DNA from: Trifolium pratense
Lineage: Eukaryota; Streptophyta; Magnoliopsida; Fabales; Fabaceae
Length of the DNA: 64,000 bases
NCBI RefSeq assembly: GCF_020283565.1
Contig: NC_060065.1
Span: 28,570,409 to 28,634,408 of the forward strand
Reading direction: 5' to 3'
Positions 1 through 13,300 of the stretch are shown piece after piece (positions within the stretch are counted from its first letter, which is position 1; the number at the start of each line of letters is the position of its first letter). A program made the position numbers and the translations under genes. The notes beneath the pieces were generated by a model, which saw only the letters and a program-made list of their open reading frames with translations, searched no databases and had not been told where the DNA came from.

Positions 1-104
1 TGAAGATACCGCGGTATCGTATAACACAATAAACACATTTAGATTTAGCATTAGAATCTAAATTTAAGATAATTATATCATGGATTTAAAATCATTATAC
101 TTGC

Positions 105-504
105 CTGAGAGATGAAAACCATCGAAATTAGTCCTGGAAGCCCAACTTCAACAGCTGATGCCAGATGCAACAGTGATTGGAATAATTAGAGTACAAGAAT
201 CATATCATATAAACTTATAATCCTCAACTCACGTACTAAACTTATAGAAACTAAATTACATGAAACAATAAAAGTAAGATACAAGAATACAATCCTCTTG
301 AATACAAACTTGCATAATAATTTATACCATAGGGAAACCAAGATGATAGAGACCAAGTCCAGTGAAAGTTACACAAGGGACACCACAAAGTGGGCTAAGG
401 AATCTGGCAGCATTTCTCCATAAGCCTAAGAATCCCATAACCATTTGGAAACTTCCGCTTATAATCATGGCACCCTGTATTCCCCTAATTGTCTGAGTAA
501 ACCT
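105..504 (-). pseudogene. Nucleobase-ascorbate transporter (NAT) exons, partial
   Basis: Two minus-strand exon-like pieces match the NAT (xanthine/uracil permease-like) membrane transporter family. Piece 504-328 reads RFTQTIRGIQGAMIIS, then FLGLWRNAARFLSPL and TFTGLGLYHLGFP, closely following the family's IRGIQGALI / FGLWR...RFLSPL / GLGLYxLGFP stretch. Piece 154-105 reads VEVGLPGLISMVFISQ, the next conserved NAT block, and ends at a GC-AG type donor (CAG|GCAAGT). The first piece ends before GTATAA in phase 0, whereas the second needs one extra base to stay in frame. The N-terminal exons expected to the right were not recognised. The gene would continue beyond base 1. I therefore lean to a decayed or partly deleted copy, but a missed splice variant in a living gene is possible. 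Confidence 0.55.
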
Positions 505-2260
505 CTGATAAAATCAACCATATGGACAAAATCAGCAATAAAATAAACAGGGAAATGAACATTAACAAAAGAAGAATCATTGACCTCATAAGGATCTGTA
601 TACCCAATTCATCAAAATCCTTGTATATATGCAGAACATACATCCAGAACCATACCTGGAATCTAACACCATCCTCACAATCGTATTCTTCAACCCAAGT
701 TTTGTAAATATTTATTTTATCATAAGCATATGGTAGATGAATTTATTTAAATTGTAGTTGTTTAAAAGCAATAATTATTATGAAAAATCCCCAATGCCAA
801 GCATTTTGTGCAATAACCCAAACAACACCAGTAACACCTGCAATTGCTCCAAGAGTTGAACTAAACAAAAGCCTTTTTTTTTAATAGGCAAATTTTATTG
901 AATAAAACCCAAAAGCAGAAGAAGTGCTTGATGGGATAAAAGTACAAGAACAGGGAAACACAAAAAGGAAACGCCCTGGAAGATGAATCAACAGCAACCG
1001 AAACACCTATAAAGAAGCAATAAAAAACAAAAACAGCAAAAGAGGAGGAAAACGAATCACAGATAGCAGGAGAGAACACTGCAGAAAAAAAAAAAAAAAA
1101 AGTGCTGGGTAGGCACATCCTAGTGCAAAGCCCAAACTGCAAAGCATCAACGGAGGAAGCAGTCTCTCAGGTTCCAAAGCATGTGTAACCCAATCTAATG
1201 TAGTATTAACGAAATTGAGAACAGTTGAAGCCATCATAATCTAACTATATCAATCAAATAAGCAATGAAACCTCAAAATCACTCATGCATAAGCTTTCAA
1301 GCTAGTCAAATTTCATGAAATTGTTAAATCAAGAAAAAATGTAAATCTTGCAAAGTATGCGAAAAACAAACATAAATACTCTGATAAATTTCATGATTTT
1401 CTATCAGATTGAAGAATGAATGAATGAATAACCCAAACGACGTGGCGTACCTGGAGATTTAGAGCAAACAATCAAAAGCAAGAATGGTACCAGATGGTCT
1501 ATAGTGTAACTTTAATCATGGAAGCTGCAAAGAATCAAAATACACAAAAACGAATGAAAAATATCCATTAATGACAAAAACATAGAAGCAAATCTTGGTG
1601 CTGAAACCACATCATGTATCGTGATAAAAAAACAAACACGTTGAGTTCACAAACAGCAAATACAATACAACATGTAACTAAACAAAGGGTTGAATCAAAT
1701 TTTGATTTAAATCAATGAAATAACTCGATTGTTAGATGAAAAAGAAACAAGATACAAAATATACAAAATAGAATTACAAATAAAACAAGAAATAAGTTCA
1801 AACCTTGAAATGAAACAAAGAATTAAAATCAAATCCTGCAAAAGAAAAAAAAAATCACAAATGAACCCTTCAATTAAACCACCAAACAACCAAAACACAC
1901 AAAATCTAATGAGAAGGAGAAAGAATAAATAAGGATAAAAATTGTAAAAACAATACACACCTTGGCATCAACCACAAACAAAACATAGACAAGCCTTTCC
2001 TCCAACTTCCTCTGAAACAGGTATAGCAGCTGCTTCCGAACAGTAGTGTGAATTTTTCCACCCTAAAAACGAAATCACCACCACAACAAACAAAAAAGAA
2101 TAACAAAAATCTCAAACGATATATAAAAAACAAAATCACCACCACAACAAAGCAAAAGAATAACAAAAATCCCACACAACACAGCATAACAAACAAACAC
2201 AAAAATCAACAATAAATGAACCATAAATCAACAATAAAACAAGAAACAAACCTTACCATC
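505..2260. other. No gene recognised
   Basis: The plus strand is A-rich, with an A run near 1085-1100 and many AAAC/AAAA stretches, so the minus strand is T-rich and intron- or UTR-like. Short open minus-strand stretches (around 620-720, 780-860 and 1150-1240) are coding-like but match no family I know. They could be further exons of the transporter on its left or of the repeat-bearing locus on its right. Confidence 0.4.
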
Positions 2261-2261
2261 A

Positions 2262-3400
2262 AGAAGAACCATTCCCTCAGATAACCAGTCACCTCCCAAA
2301 TCCTTGTAACCCTAACCTTGAAACGCCAAAAAGTTCTTCCTGGCACCGCATCGTACAAAAAATGGAACAACAAAATCACGATCAAGCCAACAGGAAAACA
2401 CAAGACTTTTTATTGATGGTAAGAATGCTTTGATCACATGATAAAAACAATCAAAACAGCAACCTTAAAAGAGAATGGTTGTTAAGCAAAACTCACCTTG
2501 TATGCACAAATAGGTCGGACATAAACTCCTCTGCAAAAACAGGGCAAACATGAAGAAATATGAGAGATAAAAATGAGCACAGTCAAAAAACAAAACATCA
2601 AAACAAATCCACAAAACACAAAAACAAACTCAAAATAACAAATCCAATTCCAAATAAAAAGCAAAACATCAAAATAAATCTAAAACCAAATGAAACAAAC
2701 CTTAGTATCAACAAGAACCATTTCAACCGAAGTAGAATAAAACAACCTCCCAAAGCTTAGAAATCTGGATCTTGAACCTCCAAAAGCTTAGAAATCCGGA
2801 TCTTGAACCCCCAAGTAGTTCTCCCAGGAACAACATCGGACAAACAATCAAACCCAGAGGAAATTATCTGGTTTGATATCTCTGTGCAGTATGTAATAAG
2901 AATAACAAGAATCTCAAACAATATGTAAAAAACGAAATCACCACCACAACAAAGCAAAAAGAATAACAAAAATCCCACACAGCACAGCATAACAAACAAA
3001 CACAAAAATCAACAATAAATGAACCATAAATCAACAATAAAACAAGAAACAAACCTTAGCATCAAGAAGAACCATTCCCTCAGATAACCAGTCACCTCCC
3101 AAATCCTTGTAACCCTGACCTTGAAACGCCAAGTAGTTCTTCCCGGCACTGCATAGTACAAAAAATGGAACAACAAAATCATGATCAAGCCAACAGGAAA
3201 ACACAAGAATCAACCACAATCCCAAAACCGAACAATAAATAAAAAATCATCAATAAATAAAGCAAGAAAATAAACCTTGGAATCAAGACGAACTCAGATA
3301 ACCAGTTACCTCCCAAATCCTTGCGACCCAGACCTTGAAACGTCAGGAAGTTCTTCCGGGCACTGCATCGCACAAACCTACCAGCCATCTGAGACAACCC
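2262..3400 (-). pseudogene. Four tandem decayed RPA1-like (DUF223/OB-fold) exon fragments
   Basis: Four minus-strand copies of one exon-like unit lie near 3390-3300, 3160-3060, 2860-2745 and 2360-2262. The clearest reads AVPGRTTWRFKVRVTRIWEV, which resembles the N-terminal OB-fold of plant replication protein A 70-kDa-like / DUF223 proteins (family pattern PGRxTWxxKVRVxRxWxV). The copies at 2262 and 3060 share flanking sequence as well, giving a duplication period of about 800 bp. The following conserved segment (SEGMVLLDAK) is open only in another frame. The rightmost copy has a stop where the family's Trp sits. GT follows the exon ends, so they may derive from real exons. No full OB domain or downstream exons are visible, so these are best called gene fragments. 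RPA-like genes are also carried by some plant Helitrons, but I see no Helitron ends. Confidence 0.45.
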
Positions 3401-4060
3401 CAAAACAAACAACAAAGAAAGAGAGAGCGAGAGAGGGAGAAAGCGAATGAATGAAAACGAAACCCAAACCCATCCATATATATCAAAAAGGAGACAAAGG
3501 AAATCGAAAAGGAAATTGAAAAGGAGATAGAAATCGAAAGTTTTCTGCACAAACCTTTCCGCCGAATCCAGACAAACCCAAAAGGAGAACGAGAAAAGCT
3601 TACAGAATGAAAAGGGAACGAAGGAGACCTGAGGAAGGAAACAAAGAAATTAAGTAACACTCGGGGCGCGTTAGAAGAAAAGCCTGTGAGAACTGTCAGA
3701 ATGGAAAAGGCATTAAATGGATCCAAACAAAACAGGAAAAGGAATGAAAGAAACGAGGAAAAGGGAAACGGGATGGAAGTTTTGGAATGGTGAACAGGAG
3801 CAGAAAACCCAAATTTTGCGATCTACAGTGTCACTTTGGGCGTCTCGGACTGTAAGGTTTATTGATTATATACAAGTATCTCCTTTCATATGCTTTAAAA
3901 AAGTTAAACTACTGAACATTGTAAGCACAATTCTTGAACACCTTTTTTATAAGGAAATTAAAGAAACTAGAATTATCACATAAAACATATATAAACACAT
4001 CTTCATAGAATTCAAGTAAACTTTATTTATGAACCATTTTTTCTGCAATTTTAATACCAC
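3401..4060. other. No gene recognised; purine-rich leader-like tract
   Basis: An AG-rich tract (about 3415-3545) reads as TC-rich on the minus strand, like a 5' leader or promoter of the RPA-like fragments. Minus-strand frames here are open but low in complexity and match nothing known. Nothing convincing is seen between 3740 and 4060. Confidence 0.35.
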
Positions 4061-4062
4061 AT

Positions 4063-4480
4063 AATCCTCCTGTAGAAATACATGTCAACTTTATTTACAA
4101 AAACACCCCTTTTCTAACTTGAAAACTACAGGCACATGTAGACATAATTGTCAACTTTATTCATGAAATGAACTTGAACTTAAAGATCATGCACAGTACC
4201 AGTATCAATACATACAAATCCAACTTTGTCCATGAAACATTGTTCACTGGAAATACATCCAGCTCAAATTTATTTATAGAAATTCTTTCTCAAACTTAAA
4301 AACAAAGCAAACCAACCACCTGTAGAAATACAGGGCAAATTTATTCATGAAAACAATTCTTGAAACTTAAAAGTCATGCACACATATCCTCCTGGAGGAC
4401 TTTATTCAAAACAAACTCAAATGTAACTTAAGAACGACACACTTTCTGCAGACAGAGAAGCAAACTTTATTCACGAACAC
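4063..4480. repeat. Degenerate tandem repeat of about 60-75 bp
   Basis: A motif like GTAGAAATACA...CAACTTTATTCATGAAA recurs at about 4073, 4138, 4208, 4250, 4322 and 4450, each followed by an AACTTAAAA-like segment. The copies are diverged but in one orientation. It lies just past the 3' end of the NLR gene. Confidence 0.55.
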
Positions 4481-4836
4481 GGTACTCCAAATCCAGTGAT
4501 TTGTCAATAGTTGTTTCCTTGATTACCAACTTATCCTCTCTTGGAACCATTGAGTCTCGCTGATTTTTGACATGAAACAAAAAACAATTTCATTAGATAA
4601 TTCCAGTAAGCTAAAACAGTTCAAACATTGAAAACAAAAAAGCAGCAGCATCAAACTTTGAAAAGTAATAAATTCAGGCTTACAACTATATTTATAAAGC
4701 ATCAGAAATTCTGAGAGCATCAGAAATGAAAGGATCATTATTAGATATAAACGACGCTTCTCAATTAATTAATAACCATTGAAGAAGACATTAGCAAACA
4801 ACATTATAAGTGTTGGAAATCTGTCATTATACTTAC

Positions 4837-7381
4837 TCAGGCTTCCTCATCAATCTGTTGCATGAGAACTTCATTTTTATCACTTTCCCAAACGACTCCA
4901 TCTATTGTCACCTTCAATTCATCTGGTACTTTGTCACCAAGACGGAAAACTTTTGTGCTGTTGCATTGTGTGAATGACACTTCTTTCAAGGACGAGAAAC
5001 TTAAAGTGAAACTCCCCGAGTAAAAGCTTCCGAGTTTTGGTAATGAGCTAAGGGTCAAAATACTAAGCTCCATGAATAGCATCTCACCTTCATTTGGTTC
5101 ATCTCCCTCTTTGGCCACAATTGCTATTATTGATTTACAATTGACCAGCTTCATCTCCTTCAGTACAGTCAATGTTTTAGCAGTTGATGATGTGAACAAG
5201 TATTTTATACCATGACAATTCTGTACATTAAGTTTTTTCAGTTTGGAGAAGGACACAATGGATGGTGTCAAGTTTGTCAAACTGTCACAATACAAAACAT
5301 GTATGGTTTGTAGATTTTCAACGAATGGACGCATCCAGGAGTGTTCAAATCCAATGGATTCAAGCTTGGGCAGATTCTTAAGCTCCAATGTCTTAAGCTG
5401 TGAAAGGATTTTAGTATAGTCTACATCAGGTGTTTGAGCTGGGAATATCTCTATGAAGGCACTATGTCCCACCAAAAGGTACTTAGTGCTGGGTAGTGGC
5501 ACCTTGGAATGAAAAACAAATGGAAATACATCTGTTTTATCATGAAAGCACTGCAATCTGAGGATGTTTAATTCTTGGAGATCAACATGAAGTTTTCCTT
5601 GCTCCATCATCTTGGCTTCTTCCTTACCAAGCGTCAGCACCTTAAGGCTCGGAGTAACCTTGGATTCAAAATAAATAAGAAAGATGACAAGGCAAATATT
5701 AGGATTTAATGTATATATCTAAGAGAAAAAAAAAATATATAGTTTTCAAAAATTATGCCAGATAACAGTACAAAAAGTTTATTGCTTTACAAAAATAAAT
5801 TAATGCAAAGAAAATTATGGTCTAACTGTGACCAGTGATCTAACATATCTACTACAGTGATATAATATAGAACTCCATTAACTAAATCATGAGAATTAAG
5901 AAAATTGGCAAGAGTATTAAATTTGTTACTAGCAATGATATTGTTTTTTTAAATTTAAAAGAGTGGGATTAGTATATGTACTCCATGATAGTCTTATTGC
6001 TTCTTAATTAGTTAAAAAAAAAAATGAAAAACAATTAGGACTGTAAAATTCTTATATTTACGAAATAGAGGCACTGATATAGATAAGTTCTTGGGGGTAA
6101 AATTGTTAATGGGCTTTTTGTTTATATAGAACTTGGAGGTGAAACTCTGAAGAAGTAATTCAATTATACAGGTAATGAGCCATTGATTATTAAAAGGCTT
6201 ATTTATTTAACTAAAATGCTTGCTGCAATATCATTCAAACATATAAGAATCTTAATCAAAAGGCAACACGAGAGAGTTGACATTTTTCAACGACTTATCA
6301 ATTAGAAATCTAATGACTTTTATCCCATGTAATTGCCTTATTAATGATAAAGTAAATTTTAAATTTAACAATGCTGTTATTGATAATTTAGCAATATTTT
6401 GCAAAATATTGTAAAAATACGACTATAACAAGGACATAAAAAATATCTAAAAATGCAAGATGTCATGATAACCATGAGAATCCACAATCGTGATTTTTTT
6501 TCTTCTTTAACAAGGATCAATGGTAATCGTAAACTAAAATATTGTGTATCAGTTCCACAATATACCATGACAGTATTAGAATTTTTTTCCAACTCTTTGG
6601 CCCTCAATATCATATATACTATGACTGTATTAGAAATTTCTATCTCTATATAACATAGTTTTATAGACATAAATACAGTATAACGTTAATCACAAAATTG
6701 TAACATGAGGAGGAGAATCTATACACAAAAATAACGAAAAACAACAAAATGCAGAAACTGAGGCAAGGGCTTTCATCGTAATAAATATCAAAATAACAAG
6801 CATACCTTTTCAAGTGAGACAAAGGTTTGTTGGATTGTTGGAAAACTATCTTGATATTCTGAAGGTAAATCTCGAGAACTTTGGACTACTGTTGTGAAAA
6901 ATTTCAGTATCGGACAGTGCACAACATGTAATTCTTTTAAGATAGGCCACTCTAGAATGTGCACCCCAGGATAAATGCACCTCAAATTGTATAAATTCAA
7001 TAACATCAAATATGTTATCTTTGGGAAAATAGTAATCACTTTATTTGCATCTTCAGTGTCTGTTTCTTCCTTTGCAACAATTTCTAGTAACTCTTTACAG
7101 TTTCCCACATAGAGCTTTTCAAGAAGTGGAAGGCCAAGACATCCTTGAGGTCCAACCTTTGTATTAACAAATATTGCCTTAATAGAATTACAGTTCCGTA
7201 CTTCCAATGTTTTTAGGTTACTTAGGAAAGGAAGTAAATGAGAAGGTAGTACCGCATCTGCTAAAAATTCACACCCTTCCACAACCAAAGAAATTAAATT
7301 GCAAAAACACCAGTTTGGGACTGTCTCTGACTTGAGCCATATTGATTTCAATAAATGAGAATCCACAAAAACTAAATGTTC
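4837..7381 (-). CDS. NLR exons 13-14: terminal LRR pair 6 (192 and 273 aa, stop)
   Basis: Exon 13 spans 7381-6806 (CCCAG|GAACAT to GAAAAG|GTATGC) and is a shortened A type that keeps LKTLEVRNCNSIKAIF. Exon 14 spans 5658-4837 (CCAAG|GTTACT to TGA) and is a diverged B type (LKKLNVQNCHGIKYLFTSS). The C-terminus is acidic (MQQIDEEA). The intron between them (6805-5659) shows no recognisable element. Confidence 0.72.
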
Positions 7382-10300
7382 CTGGGAATGCAAAAGAATA
7401 AAGACATGAAAATGCTAATTAATACTTATTCAAGGATGAACATTATTGATTGCATAACTATTATTCGTATTTTTAAATATTGTCCTCCAATTTTTTCTTT
7501 GTTAAATTTCGTTCATCATTTTACCTCAGGAAGCATTTTGCTTAGTATATGTTGTCATGCATAATAGACAACCTTTGAGTTAAAGCAAAAGTAGAAGCAA
7601 TAATGGATTTAGATGAAGTCCTTACCTGTTTTAGAAGAAACAACTTTTCTACTGAGGCGTTAAGATTATTGTTGTACAAGACCAATTCATCATTTAAATC
7701 AGGCAAAGCTTGAATTCCTTGGAAACAGTTTGCAATTATCTCCCCTGAAGAAAAAACTTTTAGCTTGGGACACTGCCATATGTACGCTCGAGTCAGAGAC
7801 GGTAACTGCAAACTACCATTGCCAGAATAAAAACATTCCAGGCTTTTTAAAGAATTTAGATATATGTAGCATAGCTGCTCAAATTTGACCCCTTGAGAAG
7901 TTGTTTGATCTTGCTCTTTTGCCACTATTTCTGTAATTGATCGACTTTCCTCTACGGTGATCTTCTCGAGGGCTTTCAACACCTTAGCCATTGAGCATGT
8001 GAATAAATACCTCAACCCATGACATCCGCTTATATGCAATTCTTTCATACAGGAGAAAGATACTGCACATGGAGAATGAATTAAATATTTCAAATCAGGA
8101 CAATTGGTAACTTTTAAATTGTGGAGCTTCTCAATGACTGTGTTTAACCATGAGTCATCTAAATTGATGTATTGGAGCTCAGATACTGTGTCCAATGTCA
8201 ATATTTTCAACTGTCCAAGAATCATATGCTCTCTACTGTTGGTATTTTTTATGAGGAATATCTCAAGACTATTGATCCACCCTAACTGTAAATCTTGTAG
8301 ATTTGGTGCCTTCTCAAATATTTCTAGAGGCAAGGAAGGCTTCTCATTCTCTTCAACACCATCAAAGCACAGCAAAGTTTTTTTCAAATATATGAGATCT
8401 TCCGATTCTTGTCCTATCCTTAACACTGAAAGGTGTTTCCAATCAAGACATAATTCCTCCAGCATGGGAATGGCCTAGCATAAACAAAAACGAGTAGAAT
8501 TAAAAAGTTTGATATTTCATAGGTGAAAAGCGCGTAAATAAAATAAAAGAATTGTGAAGGCAGGTTAAATCTAACTTACATCAATATTTGGGATAACAGG
8601 TTGTCTATTAGTTGAAGTACTATGTGCACCTTCAAATAGCTCCAACTTAGGACTACCCATCAGAGTGATACAACGTAACTTGGGACACACTGCAGTAAAT
8701 ATTCCAGGGTAAAAGTATGTGAACTCTGGCAACTTATAAAGATCTAATGAGGCTAAATGAGGGAATAAAAACGTTTTTTCTAAGCCTGTTGCTACATCTT
8801 CCTCTCCAACAATTTCTCGCAACTCAACACAAGATTTAACTTCAAGTTTATCAAGCATTTTAAGATTTTCAGCAAGAACTGCAGGAAATAGAGTTTGTAT
8901 ACTTTTACAACCAATAACACTGACTTGTTTCAGATTTTGAAATTGTAGGATTCCTTGAAAGTTCTTCTCCCAAACAAGTTTCAACTCCGACAGATCTTCC
9001 AAAATCAAATTGTTTAATTGGGACGGAATTTCATCAGTGTCATTTTTAGCAAAAATTACCTCTACCTTGTTACAATTCCGTACTTCTAAATCTTTTAAGC
9101 TGTTTAAACAGGGAAGAATATTAGATGGAATTGCATATGGTTTAATATCACAGTTGACAAGCTTCAATGTTCTCAGGTTGTAAAACCAACTGTTTTGGGT
9201 ACAAAGTCCATCTTGCCATGCTTCGAGTAGCTCAGGATGTTTGGAAAATTCTGACCCGTCCATTCCTTCGGAAAGCATCTGTAAATATTATATATAAAAA
9301 AATTATTATCAATGTATTGTATTCCAATGCTTTCCCAGCTAATAAACTACATAATATTATTGGTACAAAGTTTCCACCACCGTTTAGTAATAACTAATAT
9401 CCTCCGGGGAACCTATTGGGCAAATAAGATGAGTTATCCTCTCAGCCGAATTTTTTCCACAAGCAGGAGTTAGATAAGGAACCCCTGACCACTTGTTCAA
9501 GGGATTCAAATCTCTTGCCACTTGGAACAATGAATTGGTATAGAATGAAAGTTATTATTTTGTTTCTTTTTGTAGTATCAATTAATACGAACAAAATAGT
9601 ATATTAAAGTTGAAACTCGGTTCAAGATAACGGTTTTTTTTTTCATTTAAAGAGTGGTCAATTGCATAAGGTTGTGGTCAATTGAGTCAATCGACAAAAA
9701 AAAAAAAAAAAAATTGTTCAGTCAGGAGTTTTTCATAAATTGATTTCTGTAATTAATAGCTTTGGTTCTAGGTTATCTAAAAAAAAAAAAATCGGCTTGA
9801 CAGACTAGCATATATTCTTTACATTATTAAAATATATTATAACCTTTTTCTACACTATATACAAAAATGTTCGATGAAATACACAGGATTGGAATTCATT
9901 TGCTCTCTTTTTTCTCACAATCAACACTATTTGAAGATAATAAAATGGCATGCAACAATCGGAGTCATAATCTGTTGATTTGGAAGAATTCTAACCTGCA
10001 ATAGAAAAACTCTTTTGACCGAAGCATTAAGGTCATTATTGTACAGGACCAATTCATCATTTAAATCGGATGAATCATCAATTCCTTTGAAAAAATTTGC
10101 ATCTATCTCCCCTGAAGAAAAAACTTTTAGGTTGGGACACTGCCATATTGACACATCACTAAGAGACGGTAACTGCAAACTACCATTGCCCGAATAAAAG
10201 CATTCCAAGCTTGATAAAGAATTTAGAAATATGTAGCATAGCCGCTCAAATTTGACCCCTTGAGAAGTTGTTCCATCTTGCTCTTTTGCTATTATTTCTG

Positions 10301-13300
10301 TAATTGATTGACTTTCCTCCACGGTGAGCTTTTCGAGGGTAGTCAATGCCTTTGCAACTGAGCATGTGAATAAATACCTCAACCCATGACAATTGCTTAC
10401 ATACAATTCTTTCATATAGGAGAAAGATACAGCACACGGAGAATGGAATATTTTTTCCAAATCAGGACAATTGGAAAGTTTTAATCTGTGGAGTTTCTCA
10501 ATGACAATGTTTAACCACGAGTCCTCTAAATTGATGTAATGGAGTTCATATACTGTGTGCAATTCCAAAAATTCTAATTGTCCAAGAATCCCGCGCTCTC
10601 TACCGTTGGCATTTTTAGTGAGGAATATCTCGACACTATTGATCCACCCTACCAGTAAATCTTGTAGATTTGGTACCTTCTCAAATATTTCTAGAGGAAA
10701 GGTAGGCTTCTCTTTCTTTTCAACATCATTAAAGTACAAGAAAGCTTTTTTCAAATATTTGAGATCTTCTGATTGTTGTCCTAACCTTAACACTGAAATG
10801 TGTTTCCAATCTAGAACTAATTGCTCTAGGATGGAAATGGCCTAGCATAGACAAAAATGAGTAGAGTTGAAAACGATGATAGTTCAAATGTGAAAAGCAC
10901 GAAAGTAAAATAAAATAATTGTAAGGCAGATTAAACGTTACTTACATTAAGATTTGGGATAAGGGGCTGTCTGTTAGTTGAAGTACTAATACTTTCAGCC
11001 TCACCTTCAGCATGTGCACCTTGAAATACCTCCAACTTAGGACAATCCACTACAGAGAAATAACTTAACTTGGGACACACCACAGTAAATATTTCAGGGT
11101 AAAAGTATCTGAACTCTGGCAAGTCATGAAGATCTAATGAGGTTAAATGAGAGAATGAAAACTTTTTTTCTAAGCCTGTTGCTGCATCTTCCATTCCAAC
11201 AATTTCTCGCAACTCATGACAGGATTTAACTTTAAGATCATCAAGCATTTTAAGATTTTCAGCAAGGACTACAGGAAATAGAGTTTGTATACTTTTACAA
11301 CGAATACAACTGACTTGTTTCAGATTTTGAAATTGTAGGATTCCTTCAAAGTTCTTCTCCCAAACAAGTTTCAGCCCCGATAGATCTTCCAAAGTCAGAT
11401 TGTTTAATTGGGACGGAATTTCATCAGTGTCATTTTTAGCAAAAATTACCTCTACCTTATTACAATTCCGTACTTCTAAATCTTTTAAACTGTTTAAACA
11501 AGGAAGAATATTAGATGGAATTGCATATGGTTTAATATCACAGTTGACTAGCTTCAATGTTCTCAAGCCGTAAAACCAATTGTTTTGGGTACAAAGTCTA
11601 TCTTGCCATGCATCGAGTAGCTCAGGATGTTTCGAAAATTCTGTCCCGTCCATTCCTTCGGAAAGCATCTGTAAATAATATTTAAAAAAGTTTAATATCA
11701 AATGTATGCAATGCATAATATCAAATGAGTCACTTATGTATTGTTTGATGAAACAATGCCACGTCACTGAACCTTTGCCACATCACGGTTAATTTTGTTG
11801 ACTGATCTAGTGAGGGACTAAAACCTATGGGTTTAAATTTTACGGGGGCGAAATGAGAGGACTTTTTTTTACAAGGACCAAAACCCAAATTCGCCAATTT
11901 TACAGGGACTAAAAACACCCTTTACCCTATTCAAAAAAACAATTCAATGAAGTATACAAGATTCGAATTCATTTTCTCTCTTTTCCATCAATTAACACTA
12001 TTTCAAGATATAATTTTCACGCAACAATTGAAGTCATAATATATTGATTTGGAAAAATTCTAACCTGCAATAAAAAAACCCTCCTGACTGAGGCATTAAA
12101 GTCGTTGTGCAACACCAATGGATCATTTGAGTCGGACGAAGCTTGAACTCCTATAAAAGATTTTGCATCTATCTCCCCTGAAGAAAAAACTTTTAGGTTG
12201 GGACACTGCCATATGTACACGTCACTAAGAGATGGTAACTGCAAACTCCCATTGCCCGAATAAAAGCATTCCAAGCTTGATAAAGAATTTAGAAATATGT
12301 AGCATAGCCGCTCAAATTTGACCCCTTGAGAAGTTGTTCCATCTTGCTCTTTTGCTATTATTTCTGTAATTGATTGACTTTCCTCCACGGTGAGCTTTTC
12401 GAGGGTAGGTAATGCCTTTGCAACTGAGCATGTGAATAAATACCTCAACCCATGACAATTGCTTACATACAATTCTTTCATATAAGAGAAAGATACAGCA
12501 CACGGAGAATGGAATATTTTTTCCAAATCAGGACAATTGGAAAGTTTTAATCTGTGGAGTTTCTCAATGACAATGTTTAACCACGAGTCCTCTAAATTGA
12601 TGTATTGGAGTTCATATACTGTGTGCAATTCCAAAAATTTTAATTGTCCAAGAATCCTGCGCTCTCTACCGTTGGCATTTTTAGTGAGGAATATCTCGAC
12701 ACTATTGATCCACCCTACCAGTAAATCTTGTAGATTTGGTACCTTCTCAAATATTTCTAGAGGAAAGGTAGGCTTCTCATTCTTTTCAACTTCATTAAAG
12801 TACAAGAAAGCTCTTTTCAAATATTTGAGATCTTCTGATTGTTGTCCTAACCTTAACACTGAAATGTGTTTCCAATCTAGAACTAATTCCTCTAGGATGG
12901 AAATGACCTAGCATAGACAAAAATGAGTAGAGTTGAAAACGATGATAGTTCAAATGTGAAAAGCACGAAAGTAAACTAAAATAATTGTAAGGCAGATTCA
13001 ACGTTACTTACATTAAGATTTGGGATAAGGGGCTGTCTGTTAGTTGAAGTACTAATACTTTCAGCCTCACCTTCAGCATGTGCACCTTGAAATACCTCCA
13101 ACTTAGGACAATCCACTACAGAGAAATAACTTAACTTGGGACACACCACAGTAAATATTTTAGGGTAAAAGTATCTGAACTCTGGCAAATCATAAAGATC
13201 TAATGAGGTTAAATGAGAGAATGAAAACTTTTTTTCTAAGCCTGTTGCTGCATCTTCCATTCCAACAATTTCTCGCAACTCATGACAGGATTTAACTTTA

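Noticed and set aside
3343..3726. Minus-strand ORF of 127 codons
   Set aside because: Composed of Ser/Phe/Leu-rich translation of a purine-rich tract plus part of the RPA-like repeat; not a protein family.
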